Shown here one piece after another: positions 1 to 10,442 of a stretch of DNA of 64,000 bases. The position numbers and the translations under genes were made by a program. The notes under the pieces are model-generated. The model was not told the DNA's origin, ran no database searches, and saw nothing but the letters and a program-made list of their open reading frames with translations. The stretch is from Tranzscheliella williamsii (lineage: Eukaryota; Basidiomycota; Ustilaginomycetes; Ustilaginales; Ustilaginaceae), in NCBI GenBank assembly GCA_023212725.1, contig JALBYF010000052.1, positions 62,001-126,000 on the forward strand, given 5' to 3'. Positions within the stretch are counted from its first letter, which is position 1. Each line of letters starts with the position of its first letter.

Positions 1-2
1 TG

Positions 3-212
3 TTGCTCGACTTCAATGCCGCGTCTACCCCGTTGACGGAGCTGGTGAAAAAGGTAGGTCTGGTCACGTTCTATACCCGCAGCAATGCTTCCGCGCACCC
101 GCAGTCAGTTGCGCTGACTCAAGGCTTCCGCCTCACCTTTTTGCGCTGCAATCGCCTTGTGCAGATTGAGGCACCAGCAAGGGCTCTCCGACTCAAGGAA
201 GAAGGCCTATAG
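3..212 (+). CDS. 3' end of an unrecognised gene (partial, two exons)
   Basis: The left edge appears to hold the last two exons of a gene that starts outside the window. The frame is open from base 3 to a lysine codon at 51-53, followed by a GTAGGT donor at 54. A CAG at 162-164 restores the same frame at 165 and gives a short tail ending EAPARALRLKEEGL before TAG at 210-212. A branch-like CTGAC lies between them. Reading through without splicing also reaches the same stop, because the 111-nt intron is a multiple of three. Only 33 residues are visible and no family is recognised. Bases 213-440 show no gene and probably hold the two converging 3' UTRs. Confidence 0.4.
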   Translation: MLDFNAASTPLTELVKKVGLVTFYTRSNASAHPQSVALTQGFRLTFLRCNRLVQIEAPARALRLKEEGL

Positions 213-440
213 TGGGGCCTCTCCTCCACCCTATCCCCTCCCCGCAACATATCCTCCGACCCAGCAGATCAATGTACTTCTATCTTTTCGCTTTACACGG
301 ACACAGCAGCTCCTGCCTGCTATTCATGACTTCTCAGCGCCAGAGGCGGTCTTGTCGCAATAACTTCGCCGGTTAAAAAAGTGCATGGGTGGAAGGTACA
401 AATACATCTGAGATAGCACGGTACAGACGAAAGCGAGGGA

Positions 441-2996
441 TCAAGCCTCAACTAGTTTCGGCGGCTTCACGTCTCCAAAGTCTGGTATGTCGGCAGCCTC
501 GCCGTGCTTGCCCTGGAAGAGCGCAATGCCCATCTGTTGCGGCAGAGTAAACGCATCCGAGAGCGAGGTGAACGAGCGCAAGGCCAGGGTGCATAGATGC
601 TGGACTCTGGAGCGAAACGTTTCGGTCGTGGCCAGGATGACGAGATTCTCAATGTCGATCACCGCCTCTGCATCGTCCAGGAACACGCGCAGAGCAGGAC
701 GTGCTTGTCCTTCGAACAGCGTCGAGAGGGCGGGCGTCTCCCCATTCTTTGCGTCATCAGTGGCAGACGCAGGCATGGCGGCATCAGGCTCGGACTCCTC
801 GGCGTCAGGGTCCGGCTTGATGGTCGGTGCCGATTCTTGCGCCTCGGCAGTGGCGGCAGCTGCGGCAGACTCCTCGGGAATGGTCAGCTCTTCCACTTCG
901 CCAAAGTGCGCCTCTAGGAACGCTGCCATGTGCTCCATCTTGGCTAGCTGATAGCTATCTTGTGAAACCGCCTCTGACTGGAGGTGATCGCTTTGTGAGA
1001 TAGCAGCGTCGCAGAATGGATTCGAAGGGGCAGCTGTGCTGTCAGCCGGAGTCAAAGCCTCGTGGTCATCCATTTCCTCGTCTTGCTCATCGGCCTCGCC
1101 GTTTTGGTAGTCATGGTGGTGATCGTGATGATGGTGTTTATGGCTGTTCATTGTCATCTTGACGCTAGAAGGTGCGCTATCAACGCCGAGCAGCAGCGCC
1201 ACGATGCTATCTGCCACCATGTCATTGGCCACACTGCTGACCCATTCAACCAGGAGCTCGTGCTTGGCACTCTGTCGGACATCTACGGCACCCATAATAC
1301 GCATGGTATGCAGGCCTTCTTCGGCATCAATGCCTTCCTGAACCCTTCCGTACATGCCTTCCAGGTGCCATCGCACCATCTCCCAGCTGACGGCCAAGGC
1401 CACGCGTTGCCGCTGGACAATAACGCTTGTGGAAAGACCGGTAAAATCTGTAAGATCTTTGGGGTCGAGGATGGTATAGGCAAAATCTTTGCTGACGAGC
1501 AGTCCTTCGATCACATCGCCCTGATTCGGAGGCTGTGCGGCAATGGTACCGATGGCCTTGGCCGTCCTTTCGGCACGAAACTGGAGCACCAAAGGTTCGC
1601 AGTTTCGAGGGGTATGTATTTTGACGTCAGACGAGCGCGCAGAGAACCGGGCCTGCAAGGCAGCGCGGAGCTTAGACATGTTGTTTTGCTCGCCGTGCAC
1701 CAGCACGATATGCTGCGCTTTGACCTCGTCAATGAAGAGCGAGTTTTGGGCGAAGTCGACATGGGCCGAAAAGGAGATATAGTCGACCGAGATGCGCCTT
1801 GGAATCTTTTGGCCGTTCATACCGATGATCTCGTCGGGTTCATTGAGAATATTGCGTGCCATTGTGCCCTCGACGGAGTATCCTGATACAATCAGGCCAT
1901 TTCGCTTGTCAGGTGCCCAGCGCTCGAGGAGCTCTCGCGACACACCCGATTGCATGAAACCGGGAGATGCCATCATGACACAAGGACCTCTGTCGTCGAA
2001 TTTGTCTAGAGATCGTAAATTAGAGATATGCTTGAAGACGAAGGGATTGTCTCTGCGGTTGAACCGGCTACGAATGTGGTCGTTCATGGTATGGATGTAG
2101 GTCTGGTAGACCGAGATGCACTTCTTGGCCAGTGACGAGGCATAGTAGATCGGCACACTGTGGAGCTCTGGATGCTCAGCCCAATACTCGTCAAGCAAGA
2201 GCAGAAGCTCCTGAGCTCGGCCCAAGACAAAGACCGGCAGCAACACTCGACCGCCGCGTTTGATGATCTGGTGGATCTGCGAAGTAAAGCGCTCCTCCTT
2301 ATCAAGACGTGGCTCGTGCGTCTGTGTGCCGTAGGTCGACTCGCAGATGAGGACGTCCGGCTTCACAGGTGGGATCTCCGCCTGCACTAGATGGCGATCT
2401 TCCTCCCTGCTAAAATCTCCGGTATACAAGATTCTGAGGCCAGCAATCTCGATAAGAAACATACATGCACCAAGAACATGGCCTGCATGGTACGATGTAA
2501 ATCTGAGTCCGCCAGAGATAGAAACATCCTGGTGAAAGTCGACCGCTTCGATCATGCGCCAAGATGCAAGCATCTCATTCTCGTCAAAGAGATTATCATC
2601 ATTGCCTGCATTGCTAATGCGGACAAAGTCAGACATGAGGAACCGGTAGACGGCTTTGGTAGGATGAGTCATATACACCTTGCCATGGCCGTCTTTAAAG
2701 TTGGTCTTCTCCATGATATAGGTGAGGGCCGCAGCATGGTCAAGATGGAAATGGGTAATCAGGATGGCATCGACGGTGCTCCAGTCCAGCTCGTCGATGA
2801 AGGGCAGCGCAGCGATGCCAGTGTAAGCCGGGTGGACGCCGGTGTCGCAGACAATGGTTTTGCCCTTGTAGTTGAGAACACAGCAGGACCTTCCCACTTC
2901 TTGGCCCGCACCGAGCATCTCGATGGTAAGCTGGTCATCCGTCGACTCCAGAGCGGCGCCTCCCACCGTGGTCTGGGCAACGACGGACGGCGCCAT
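441..2996 (-). CDS. YSH1: mRNA 3'-end processing endonuclease YSH1/CPSF73
   Basis: This encodes the zinc-dependent endonuclease of the cleavage and polyadenylation complex that cuts pre-mRNA 3' ends in the nucleus. The metallo-beta-lactamase motif HFHLDH lies at about residues 82-87 from the chosen start. The beta-CASP region follows, with the conserved histidines in FSAHVDF and VLVHGEQNNM. A C-terminal domain comes after an acidic, histidine-rich insertion (a run of His with Asp near HKHHHHDHHH). The start at 2996 is the first ATG just before conserved sequence. The frame stays open upstream to 3161, but that part does not resemble the family, and a TCAATAG just before the ATG could be an acceptor of a 5' UTR intron. 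Length is 851 aa, longer than yeast or human because of low-complexity insertions. It is divergent with the TBC gene across a promoter holding an inverted-repeat element. Identity is secure; the exact N-terminus is less so. Confidence 0.93.
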   Translation of the reverse strand: MAPSVVAQTTVGGAALESTDDQLTIEMLGAGQEVGRSCCVLNYKGKTIVCDTGVHPAYTGIAALPFIDELDWSTVDAILITHFHLDHAAALTYIMEKTNFKDGHGKVYMTHPTKAVYRFLMSDFVRISNAGNDDNLFDENEMLASWRMIEAVDFHQDVSISGGLRFTSYHAGHVLGACMFLIEIAGLRILYTGDFSREEDRHLVQAEIPPVKPDVLICESTYGTQTHEPRLDKEERFTSQIHQIIKRGGRVLLPVFVLGRAQELLLLLDEYWAEHPELHSVPIYYASSLAKKCISVYQTYIHTMNDHIRSRFNRRDNPFVFKHISNLRSLDKFDDRGPCVMMASPGFMQSGVSRELLERWAPDKRNGLIVSGYSVEGTMARNILNEPDEIIGMNGQKIPRRISVDYISFSAHVDFAQNSLFIDEVKAQHIVLVHGEQNNMSKLRAALQARFSARSSDVKIHTPRNCEPLVLQFRAERTAKAIGTIAAQPPNQGDVIEGLLVSKDFAYTILDPKDLTDFTGLSTSVIVQRQRVALAVSWEMVRWHLEGMYGRVQEGIDAEEGLHTMRIMGAVDVRQSAKHELLVEWVSSVANDMVADSIVALLLGVDSAPSSVKMTMNSHKHHHHDHHHDYQNGEADEQDEEMDDHEALTPADSTAAPSNPFCDAAISQSDHLQSEAVSQDSYQLAKMEHMAAFLEAHFGEVEELTIPEESAAAAATAEAQESAPTIKPDPDAEESEPDAAMPASATDDAKNGETPALSTLFEGQARPALRVFLDDAEAVIDIENLVILATTETFRSRVQHLCTLALRSFTSLSDAFTLPQQMGIALFQGKHGEAADIPDFGDVKPPKLVEA

Positions 2997-3973
2997 TCTA
3001 TTGACAGTAAGCTCCCAAGGGCGACTGAAATCGCGGCAAGAAACCGAGTAAGAGGTATCGAAGCAGGCAAGAAGAACAGGCAGATCAAAGCGTCCTTGTT
3101 GAATGGCCCCTCGATGGCAAATAAGAAGGTAGTCATGAGTGCTCCTCGTTGCTGTTTCCATTCACATTCATAGATTCCCATCATATGTTAGAATTTGCAA
3201 GCCATACACTGCGACTTCCCCTCTCGCACGATAAAACAAGGAAAATTATGCATCGACCCCCCCTTTTTGCTAACACGACCCCGTTTTCCCGATTTGCATG
3301 CTGAAACAAAAAATACATCTCCCGATTGAAGTCGTGCAGATGAGGAGCTGCTCATTGACATGCTTTGGAAGGCTGTTGGCTTCGAAAAAATCGTCTTCTA
3401 ACAGTGCTGTAACTCTTTCCTAGCTCATGTGACCCTCCTTCGGCACAACATGGGCCCAACAGGTGTGAAACAAGAGAAGCATCACATGCACGAGCAGGCG
3501 ATTGAGTTCTATCGGGAATTGTGGTAGGGGGGATCATGTTAACGAAAAGGGGGGGTCGATGCATAATTTCCCATATTATATTGGTAAATACATACATAAT
3601 TCGTATTGACGCATCGCTTTCAGATCTCTGTCTGAGATGTCTATGATGTAGTCACCACTCACAGATGCTCATCGTGGTGTTGGTGTTGCTCTCGAGAGTA
3701 GATCATTGCTCGCTCACCCTCTCCATCTGTCTCGTCCTTCATCACAGCCGCTTCACGCCTGCAAGGGCCCTTCTCATCGTCAGCAATCGTGCTTGAAAAC
3801 GCCTACGCAGGGCAGAAGAATGGATATTCTCGGAACGTCTGCTCGGTAGGAGGGCAACGAACACCATATCGGCGGCTTAATGTACTAAGCACCAAAGTGC
3901 GGCATCCTTTGCTTCAGCCCTGCCTGGATCATCCAAGCGCAGCGTATCTTGTATACTTACGAAGCGCCTCACC
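2997..3973. other. Divergent intergenic region YSH1 / TBC gene
   Basis: This 977-bp region must hold both promoters. Its main visible feature is the 333-bp inverted-repeat element at 3240-3572 listed separately. Bases 3600-3973 are pyrimidine-rich and probably form the promoter and leader of the TBC gene. Short ORFs here have no coding character. Confidence 0.6.
3240..3572. repeat. 333-bp inverted-repeat element (MITE-like or foldback)
   Basis: The left arm (3240-3282) and the reverse complement of the right arm (3530-3572) align without gaps over 43 bp, with 38 matches. The shared core is ATTATGCATCGACC followed by a run of C and then T. All five mismatches are transitions. The arms are separated by 247 bp with no ORF of note, and a shorter TTCCCGAT match extends the similarity inward. 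No clear target-site duplication is visible. The structure fits a small non-autonomous DNA transposon (MITE) or a foldback element, but no autonomous partner is in the window. Confidence 0.7.
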
Positions 3974-6900
3974 ATGCTGAGTACTTCCAAGCATTCTCCC
4001 CCGCCACTTTCCAAGCGATCTCCTTCTCCTTCCAAGCCTTCTCCAGCCGACCTCGCCCAAGCGCATCCGCTCTTCTCCGGCGAGTCGCTTTCCGAATCTC
4101 CAACACCGGCGTCTCTCGTCAACAGGCCCATATGGGGCCAAAGGAATGCACAGAAGGTCGATTACAGCTCTGACATACACGGCGGAGCCACAACACGCAC
4201 ATCCGCCAGCAACAGGAGCTCTTTAAACCAGACTTGCTCTTCGACAGCTCCGACCACTGAGCTGGATCGAGACGACGACGAGCACTCAGCATACTTGCCT
4301 TCGACTTCAGCGCACCCGTCGAACCATATACCAAGAACTAGCCGCGTCAGCAGCTACGATTTGCAGTTCGACGACGCAGATGAGTACGACGATCAGAACG
4401 CCCTCTTCGGTCCACCACGGTCGTCTTGGCCTGACGTCTTCTCAGAGGACCTACCTGCTCCCAAGGCTGTGAGGCCCTCCTCCTTCGTTGGCTATGGCGT
4501 CCCTTCTCCTGATCAGACACCCATGCCAAGGCAGTCACGCCGTCCCACCTCACGCGCCAGCCAACGCGACGGCACAGCATCGCCGCTTTTCGACAAACGC
4601 CCCTTACGCAGTCCCGCTCCTACCTCCAGGCCTGGCACGGCCGCGGGCAGCCGCCGAATCCATGATATGGCTCGCGAAGCGGAGTTTCCTGCCGAATGGC
4701 TAACAAAGCTGCATAGTATGTCCGACAAGGATCTCGAAGCCATTCTTGCTGGGCCTAAACACCCCAGAGCATCCACGCCAGTCAAGTCGCCTTCCACTCA
4801 AGACGCAGCACTGTCCACCACGGCATCCTCACCGTCATTGGCTTATCCTGTCCAGCTTGTGCGCGCACTTTCCCTGGCCCTTTTGAAGGCTCGAGGCGAG
4901 ACTGAAAAGTCAAAAGCTGCCATCTTGAAGGAAAGGAGACAGCATCAAGTAGCGGTGGAACAGATAAACCAGGAGAATGAATCCAGAGAATCAGCTCTGA
5001 CTAGTCTTTGCCTGGAGCATGGCATCAAACAAGGCGAAATTAGCAGGAGCCTGCTCAGAGCACCCGTGCTCGACGCCGAGCTTCTCAAGCGCAAACGTAT
5101 TGCCGAACAACGGCAGAGCCTAGCCCTGGAAAGGGCGGGCAACGAAATTCCCAAAGAGTCTACACGTGCCCTACCGGAGTCCTTGCAAGAGGCTATGCTT
5201 GACGACTTGGAAGGTTTGACGAATTCCTCTCAACGAGCCTACTCGCCCTCCCTCAAAACAGCTAGCGTACGAAGTACGGACGAGAAGGCAGAGAGAAGCC
5301 CATCCCTGCGCTCGACCAAGACGGTTTGGAGCGCCGATCCTCATACTACTGCCAAGCATCGAGGCCAACCCATTCTGACCGACGCTCCGCTCGATGTTGC
5401 AGACATGGCTAGCGATCGATCCTCGTCCACCTCGGCGCACGAGAGTGCCAGTCCTCAGTTTCGCAAGCGGCCGGTCTTGACGAAGCAGGCACCAACGGTA
5501 TTATCGCCTCGACGCCGCTCGGCATCAGCATCAACAGGTACCGGAGGGGTCGGTGGCCTCGGCGACTGGGCCAGCGGCCTTCTTCCATGGTCCGCTAGCA
5601 GTGGCTCCCGCAAAGCTGCGCCGGTCACCGACGTCAAAGCTACCAGTCCAGGTCGCCACGAGATTGCGGTCAGTAAGAGCCGCAAAACCAGTGCTAGTAA
5701 AGCAGCCTCCGCATCTACTTTTGCTAGGGCGTTCGGTCGCTTCAAAGAAGCATCGCCTGCTAGCGCGGCCTCGATCAAGCAGCTGGAGCCCAATGTTACC
5801 AGGTTGCCCGACACATATCAATTCGATCGAAGAGCCGGTACGGTGTTGGATCCCCACACAGTTGGTGATGGACTTCCGCTCGACTTGCCTTCGCCCCGGC
5901 CACCAAGCGCTGCTGTCGAGCTAGAGCCCATCCTGCCGAGTGATGCCGCTCCTCCCACGATGATGCGGCGCAAAAAGAAAGGCCGCAAGAGCATTCCAAA
6001 GAGCATCGTTAGTGATGTCTCTACCCATAGCGGTACTGAGTCAGACGTCGGTAAGAACTTCGAAGAGACCGCCAAGGGGCTTGGCTCTGTCAAGCAGCAG
6101 CGGTCTGCACGCCTTAGCACGCTGGATGAGGAGAGTTCAGGCGACGAATTCGAGGTCTACGGCGGTAGAGCTCCTGTGCCTGAATTCACTAAGCTGACGG
6201 AAAGTGAGGCAGATTCGTCCATCGTCGTCAAACCAGAATTCTCTGGTACTGCCATGGCCCTTGATCTCGCCGATACGCATGAAGGCAACGATTCCGACAG
6301 CGATAGCGAGCTGGAGGAGGAGGTGCAGATGCTTACAGACCGCTACGGCTTCATATACAATGCCACCGACGCCGACATCAGGCTACTCCGGCAGGCAAGA
6401 AAGGCATCGGCACCAGCCCCGGCTACGCTCACCGGGATCAAGGTAGGCATCCGAGCCCGTGGCGGTACGGACAGCCAGAGCGACGACGATAAGAATGATC
6501 CGGATCTGGACACAACCGATTCGGACGACGAGTTCAGCCCCCATGGTTGCAACGCTACACCCGCTGCGGTAGACCTCCTATCGAGTTCGGACAAGTCTAG
6601 TGCGGTCAAAGGCGACTCGACCTCATCCTACTCGACTGACACCGCCTCCATCACAGATCGTCACAATATGAACAAGAGCGGCCCGAGCACTAATGCCATC
6701 GAGCCTGCCGAAGGGAGTACAAAGGCCAAACGAGAGAGGAAGGACCGTAAAGGGTTGCTGTCTGTCTCGCACAGCAAACCCGTGCAGGCTGAGGTTCTTC
6801 CCGTGAGCGCCACTTCACAGCCGTCTTCCTCCAGCGAGGGGTCCGAGGGGAGGGGCAGTAACAAGCCGAGGAAGAAAGCTCAGAATGGATCAGCGTCGGC

Positions 6901-8307
6901 GCCCGGCAGTCCAACCAAAGCGCAGCTGGGTGCAAGCGGCCTTCCTTCGATTTCCAACACAGTTCGGCGGCTGTTGACACAGCTCAAAGACATGCATGAC
7001 TCACAGCAGGTCGGACAGAAGCAGAGGTGGGACACTTTTCTGCAACGTCGGCGTACACAATCGCAGGTCTCTACTGACAGTCCTTCCGCTGCTGGCGCCA
7101 AGCCGGCTTCGGTTGCGGGCCTAGCTGCCAAACAGGCGTCCAAGGCGGTCACAAGCGTGCTGGGCTCTGTGGAGAAGACGCCCGAGGAGGCGTGGTCCTC
7201 TGGCATGGTTGGCGTCAACCGCATGGGCGATTCCAAGACGGGCAAGGAGGACTGGCGCGAATTCCTCGCATTGTGCCAAGCAGGCATTCCGCTCTGTTAT
7301 AGGGCGAGGATCTGGGCAGAATGCAGCGGCGCCAACGACATAGCCGAGCCAGGCCGATATCAGGAGCTTCTCTCCGAGCATCAGGGTGAAAGCAACGAGT
7401 GTCTGACACAGATCGATCTCGACGTTCATCGCACGATGCCCACTAATATCTACTTTGGGGGGGATGGGCAGGGTGTACCCAAGCTGAGGCGTCTTCTGGT
7501 CGCCTTCAGCTGGTATAATCCCGACACAGGCTACTGTCAAGGGATGAACAATTTGGCGGCGACGCTGCTGCTGACGCACGCCACCGAGGAGGAGGCGTTC
7601 TGGGTGCTCGTATGTCTCATCGAAAAGATCCTGCCCAGCGAGTACTACACGTCGCATCTACTCGTCTCGCAGGCAGACCAGCGGGTCCTCATCGAGCTGG
7701 TGCAGGAGCATATGCCTCAGCTCTACCAACACATGCTCGACCTCGGTGTCGACCTGCCGGCCATCACCTTTGCCTGGTTCTTGTCTCTGTACACCGATTG
7801 CCTTCCAGTCGAGGTAAGTCGTGCGCTGCGCCTGGTCTGGCACGACACAGAGCATGCGACCCCGTTACGTGCCGTGCCGGCTGATGCTGACCTTGCTTTC
7901 TATCCCTCGACGTGCCCATCGGAACTTGGCTCATAGACGCTTTTCCGAGTGTGGGACGTTATGTTCGTTGAAGGCATGGTGATCCTCTTCCGTATCGCCA
8001 TGGCGATTCTCAAGCTCTACGAAACGGAGCTGCTCGCCACATCGTCTGCCGCCTCGTTCTATGGGCTGGCGCACTCGCTCACCTCGCGGCTATTCAGCAC
8101 GGACCGCCTCATCCACCTCGCCTGCAACGAGCTCAAGGCCACTATCCGCTATGCCAACATCCTCGAGAAGCGCGAACGCCACGTAGCAGGTAAGCCCATC
8201 GCTCAGCACCGACGCGCCTCCGGTGCGCAGTGTTCACTAATGCCTGTCTCCCATTCGCAGATCTCACCGCCGAGCTCGGGCTGGACCTCGCCACCACGGC
8301 CTCCTGA
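3974..8307 (+). CDS. TBC-domain Rab GTPase-activating protein
   Basis: The predicted protein has 1379 aa from exons 3974-7813, 7937-8189 and 8261-8307. The first intron interrupts the TBC domain. Joining LPVE to TLFRVWDVMF restores the conserved TBC sequence, so the long first-exon ORF ending at 7936 is not the true end. The first thousand residues are Ser/Pro-rich and disordered, with a short charged helix near residues 310-350 and an RYGFIYN motif near 790. The TBC domain begins near residue 1095. It keeps the IP...R...W entry motif, the arginine-finger motif (IDLDVHRT, near 1151) and the glutamine finger (GYCQGMNNL), so it should be catalytically competent. Such proteins stimulate GTP hydrolysis by Rab GTPases in membrane traffic; the Rab partner cannot be told. 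The ATG has a good context (CACCATG). Confidence 0.88.
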
Positions 8308-8484
8308 CGGCTTGCCAAGCACAATCCTGACAAGAGCACTCCAGCTCCTTGCAACGCATATCGTCTGTGCCATAGACAGATGACTGTGCCCGAGTGCGCC
8401 AGTAAAGGAACGCTGCTCTACACAACCCTTTCTCAACCCCTTCCCTAGCCAGGATGCATGGCAGATGGATGGCAGATGGATGGC

Positions 8485-8615
8485 AAAAACATAGTTGCTT
8501 GCCGAAGCAAGCTGCTCTTCTGAACAGTGTTGTCATCCATGATTCTGGGACAATGCTAATCTTCTCTGTATCGTTTATTTGTTAGATCATATGTCAAGCC
8601 CCTTTCGGGGCCGAC
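8485..8615 (-). ncRNA. U6 spliceosomal snRNA gene
   Basis: On the minus strand the sequence AACGATACAGAGAAGATTAG is the universally conserved centre of U6, with the ACAGAGA box (plus 8563-8569) that pairs with the 5' splice site and the following AGC triad. Upstream, 8593-8615 folds into the 5' stem-loop with a CCCC-GAAA-GGGG top. Downstream, GCATTGTCCC...GGATGAC matches the internal stem-loop. The transcript ends near a run of five T at 8489-8485, a Pol III terminator. A TTTAAT about 22 bases upstream of the 5' end could be the TATA element. An extra hairpin (GCTTGCTTCGGCAAGC) precedes the terminator and makes the gene about 131 nt, longer than the usual 100-110. The ends are estimates. The rest of 8308-8916 shows no gene. 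Confidence 0.85.
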
Positions 8616-8916
8616 AAAGAAGTCTTGCCATTAAATGACCACGCTAGAGGATTTCGCCACTCGGCGATCTCCACGGGTCGCAGGCTTTTATCATAGCCGT
8701 TGTTAGAGCAATGTTTTTGTTGCTCCACTTGGCCATTTTTCTTGGAAACCGGCGATCCTTCTTCCTTGGGTCTTGACTATCGCTACCTCTCATCGGTGAA
8801 CCAGTCCCGAAGTCCTTCTCTACCTGTCCGGCTTGGGCTGTCCCGCCGAGTATAGCGTCGGTCACCGGCTATATCCAAAGGAAGGCGCTGTGAGCTCTTT
8901 CTGAGGGCTACCAGGA

Positions 8917-10442
8917 ATGGCTTCGAGCTCGAACCCGGCGGCTGCGGCTGCGGCCTCGCTGGGGGCGGGGCCGTCGAGGCAGTTACTGCCAGAGATCCCA
9001 CGCGGCACTGCTGTGATCGTGATTGGTATGGCTGGGTCCGGCAAGTCGACGTTTACGGCGAGTCTGCACGACCATCTGAACGAGCAGGCGAAGGATGCGG
9101 AAGACGATGCTGCGGAGGCGGGCGCGGCACGTTCGTCGTCGGCGCCACGGGTTGCGTCTGCGGGCGGAACGGGGAAGGAGCGGCAGGCAACGTCGCCGTA
9201 CATGGTCAATCTGGACCCCGCGGTGGGGACGCTCGGGTACGAGCCGAATGTGGACATCCGGGACACGGTCGACTATGCGCGTGTGATGGAGCAGTACAAC
9301 CTGGGCCCGAACGGCGGCATCCTGACGGCGCTGAACCTGTTCACCACCAAGTTCGATCAGGTGCTCGGCATCTTGGAGAAGCGCGCGCAGGAGGTGGACC
9401 ACATTGTGCTGGACACGCCCGGCCAGATCGAGATCTTCACCTGGTCCGCGTCCGGCTCGATCGTCACCGACGCACTCGCCAGCGCCATGCCCACCGTCGT
9501 CGCCTACATTATCGACACTCCGCGCACCACCGCCCCGGCCACGTTCATGAGCAACATGCTCTACGCCTGCAGCATCCTCTACAAGACCAAGCTGCCCTTC
9601 ATCCTGGTTTTCAACAAGACCGACGCACAGTCGCACCAGTTCGCACTCGAGTGGATGCAGGACTTTGAAACGTTCCAGCAAGCCCTTGCCGCAGGCAACG
9701 CCACCGACCCCGCCGCCAACGTCACCCAGGCCGGCCTGAGCACCGCTCGCCAACGTGACCCCGACTCGGAGGGCGGCCAGGGATACATGAACAGCCTGAT
9801 GAACAGCATGAGCCTGGTCCTCGACGAATTCTACAAGAACCTTAGGGTAAGTTGGGCGTGGCATACCTCCAGCGAGAGACGGCTCGGTGTGGACTGCTGC
9901 TGACGCATGCTGACTTGGCGGTTTTGATCGCCCGTTCTGATTTGCAGGCGGTGGGAGTTTCTTCCGTGACAGGGGATGGAATGGAGGACTTCCTGGATGC
10001 AGTCAAGGAGGCAAGGCAAGAGTATCTGCAGGACTACCGACCCGAGCTGGAGCGGCTCGCCGAGGAGCGTGACCAGAAGCGGGAGCGGAGCAAGAAGGAG
10101 CAGCTCGCGAAGCTGATGCGGGACATGAAAGTCGGCGGCGGCAGTGAGGATGCGGCGGGTCCGCAGCGGCGCGGCGCGGCGGCCCGTACGCGACCCGCGG
10201 CGCCGGACGTCTCCAAGCCGTTGGAGGAAGAGTACGACGGCGACGGGCAGATCATCGAACCAGTACGTTCCCGCCACCTCCCGACCCGGCCCCGTTGGCC
10301 GGACAACGCGACACCCTCACTGACCACCGCCCCATCGCCCGTCTGTGCCGCACAGGATTCGGATGAAGAAAAGCCGCACTACGAATATCCCGGCGCAGAG
10401 TACGACCGTGGAGACGGCACCGTCTGGCCCCAGCCCACCTGA
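8917..10442 (+). CDS. NPA3: GPN-loop GTPase 1 (NPA3/XAB1)
   Basis: Three exons, 8917-9846, 9948-10262 and 10356-10442, give a 443-aa GTPase. GPN1 family members form homo- and heterodimers with the paralogous GPN proteins and are needed for assembly and nuclear import of RNA polymerase II. The P-loop GMAGSGKST lies at residues 37-45. The family-defining GPN loop is in YNLGPNGG, the switch region contains DTPGQIE, and the guanine-specificity motif is NKTD. Both introns are phase 0 with GTAAGT and GTACGT donors; splicing to [15 protein letters not shown] restores the conserved end of the G domain. The C-terminal tail is charged, as in the family. An insertion rich in Ala, Gly and Ser separates the P-loop region from the DPAVG motif. 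Confidence 0.93.

Noticed and set aside
2997..3161. 55-residue N-terminal extension of YSH1
   Set aside because: The sequence does not resemble the family, and the internal ATG at 2996 directly precedes the conserved domain.
7814..7936. Continuation of the TBC ORF past 7813 as the native C-terminus
   Set aside because: This stretch is an intron with GTAAGT and TAG borders; splicing restores a complete TBC domain.
8457..8484. ATGGCAGATGG duplication downstream of the U6 gene
   Set aside because: It is a two-copy micro-duplication with no visible function; it is only a minor repeat.
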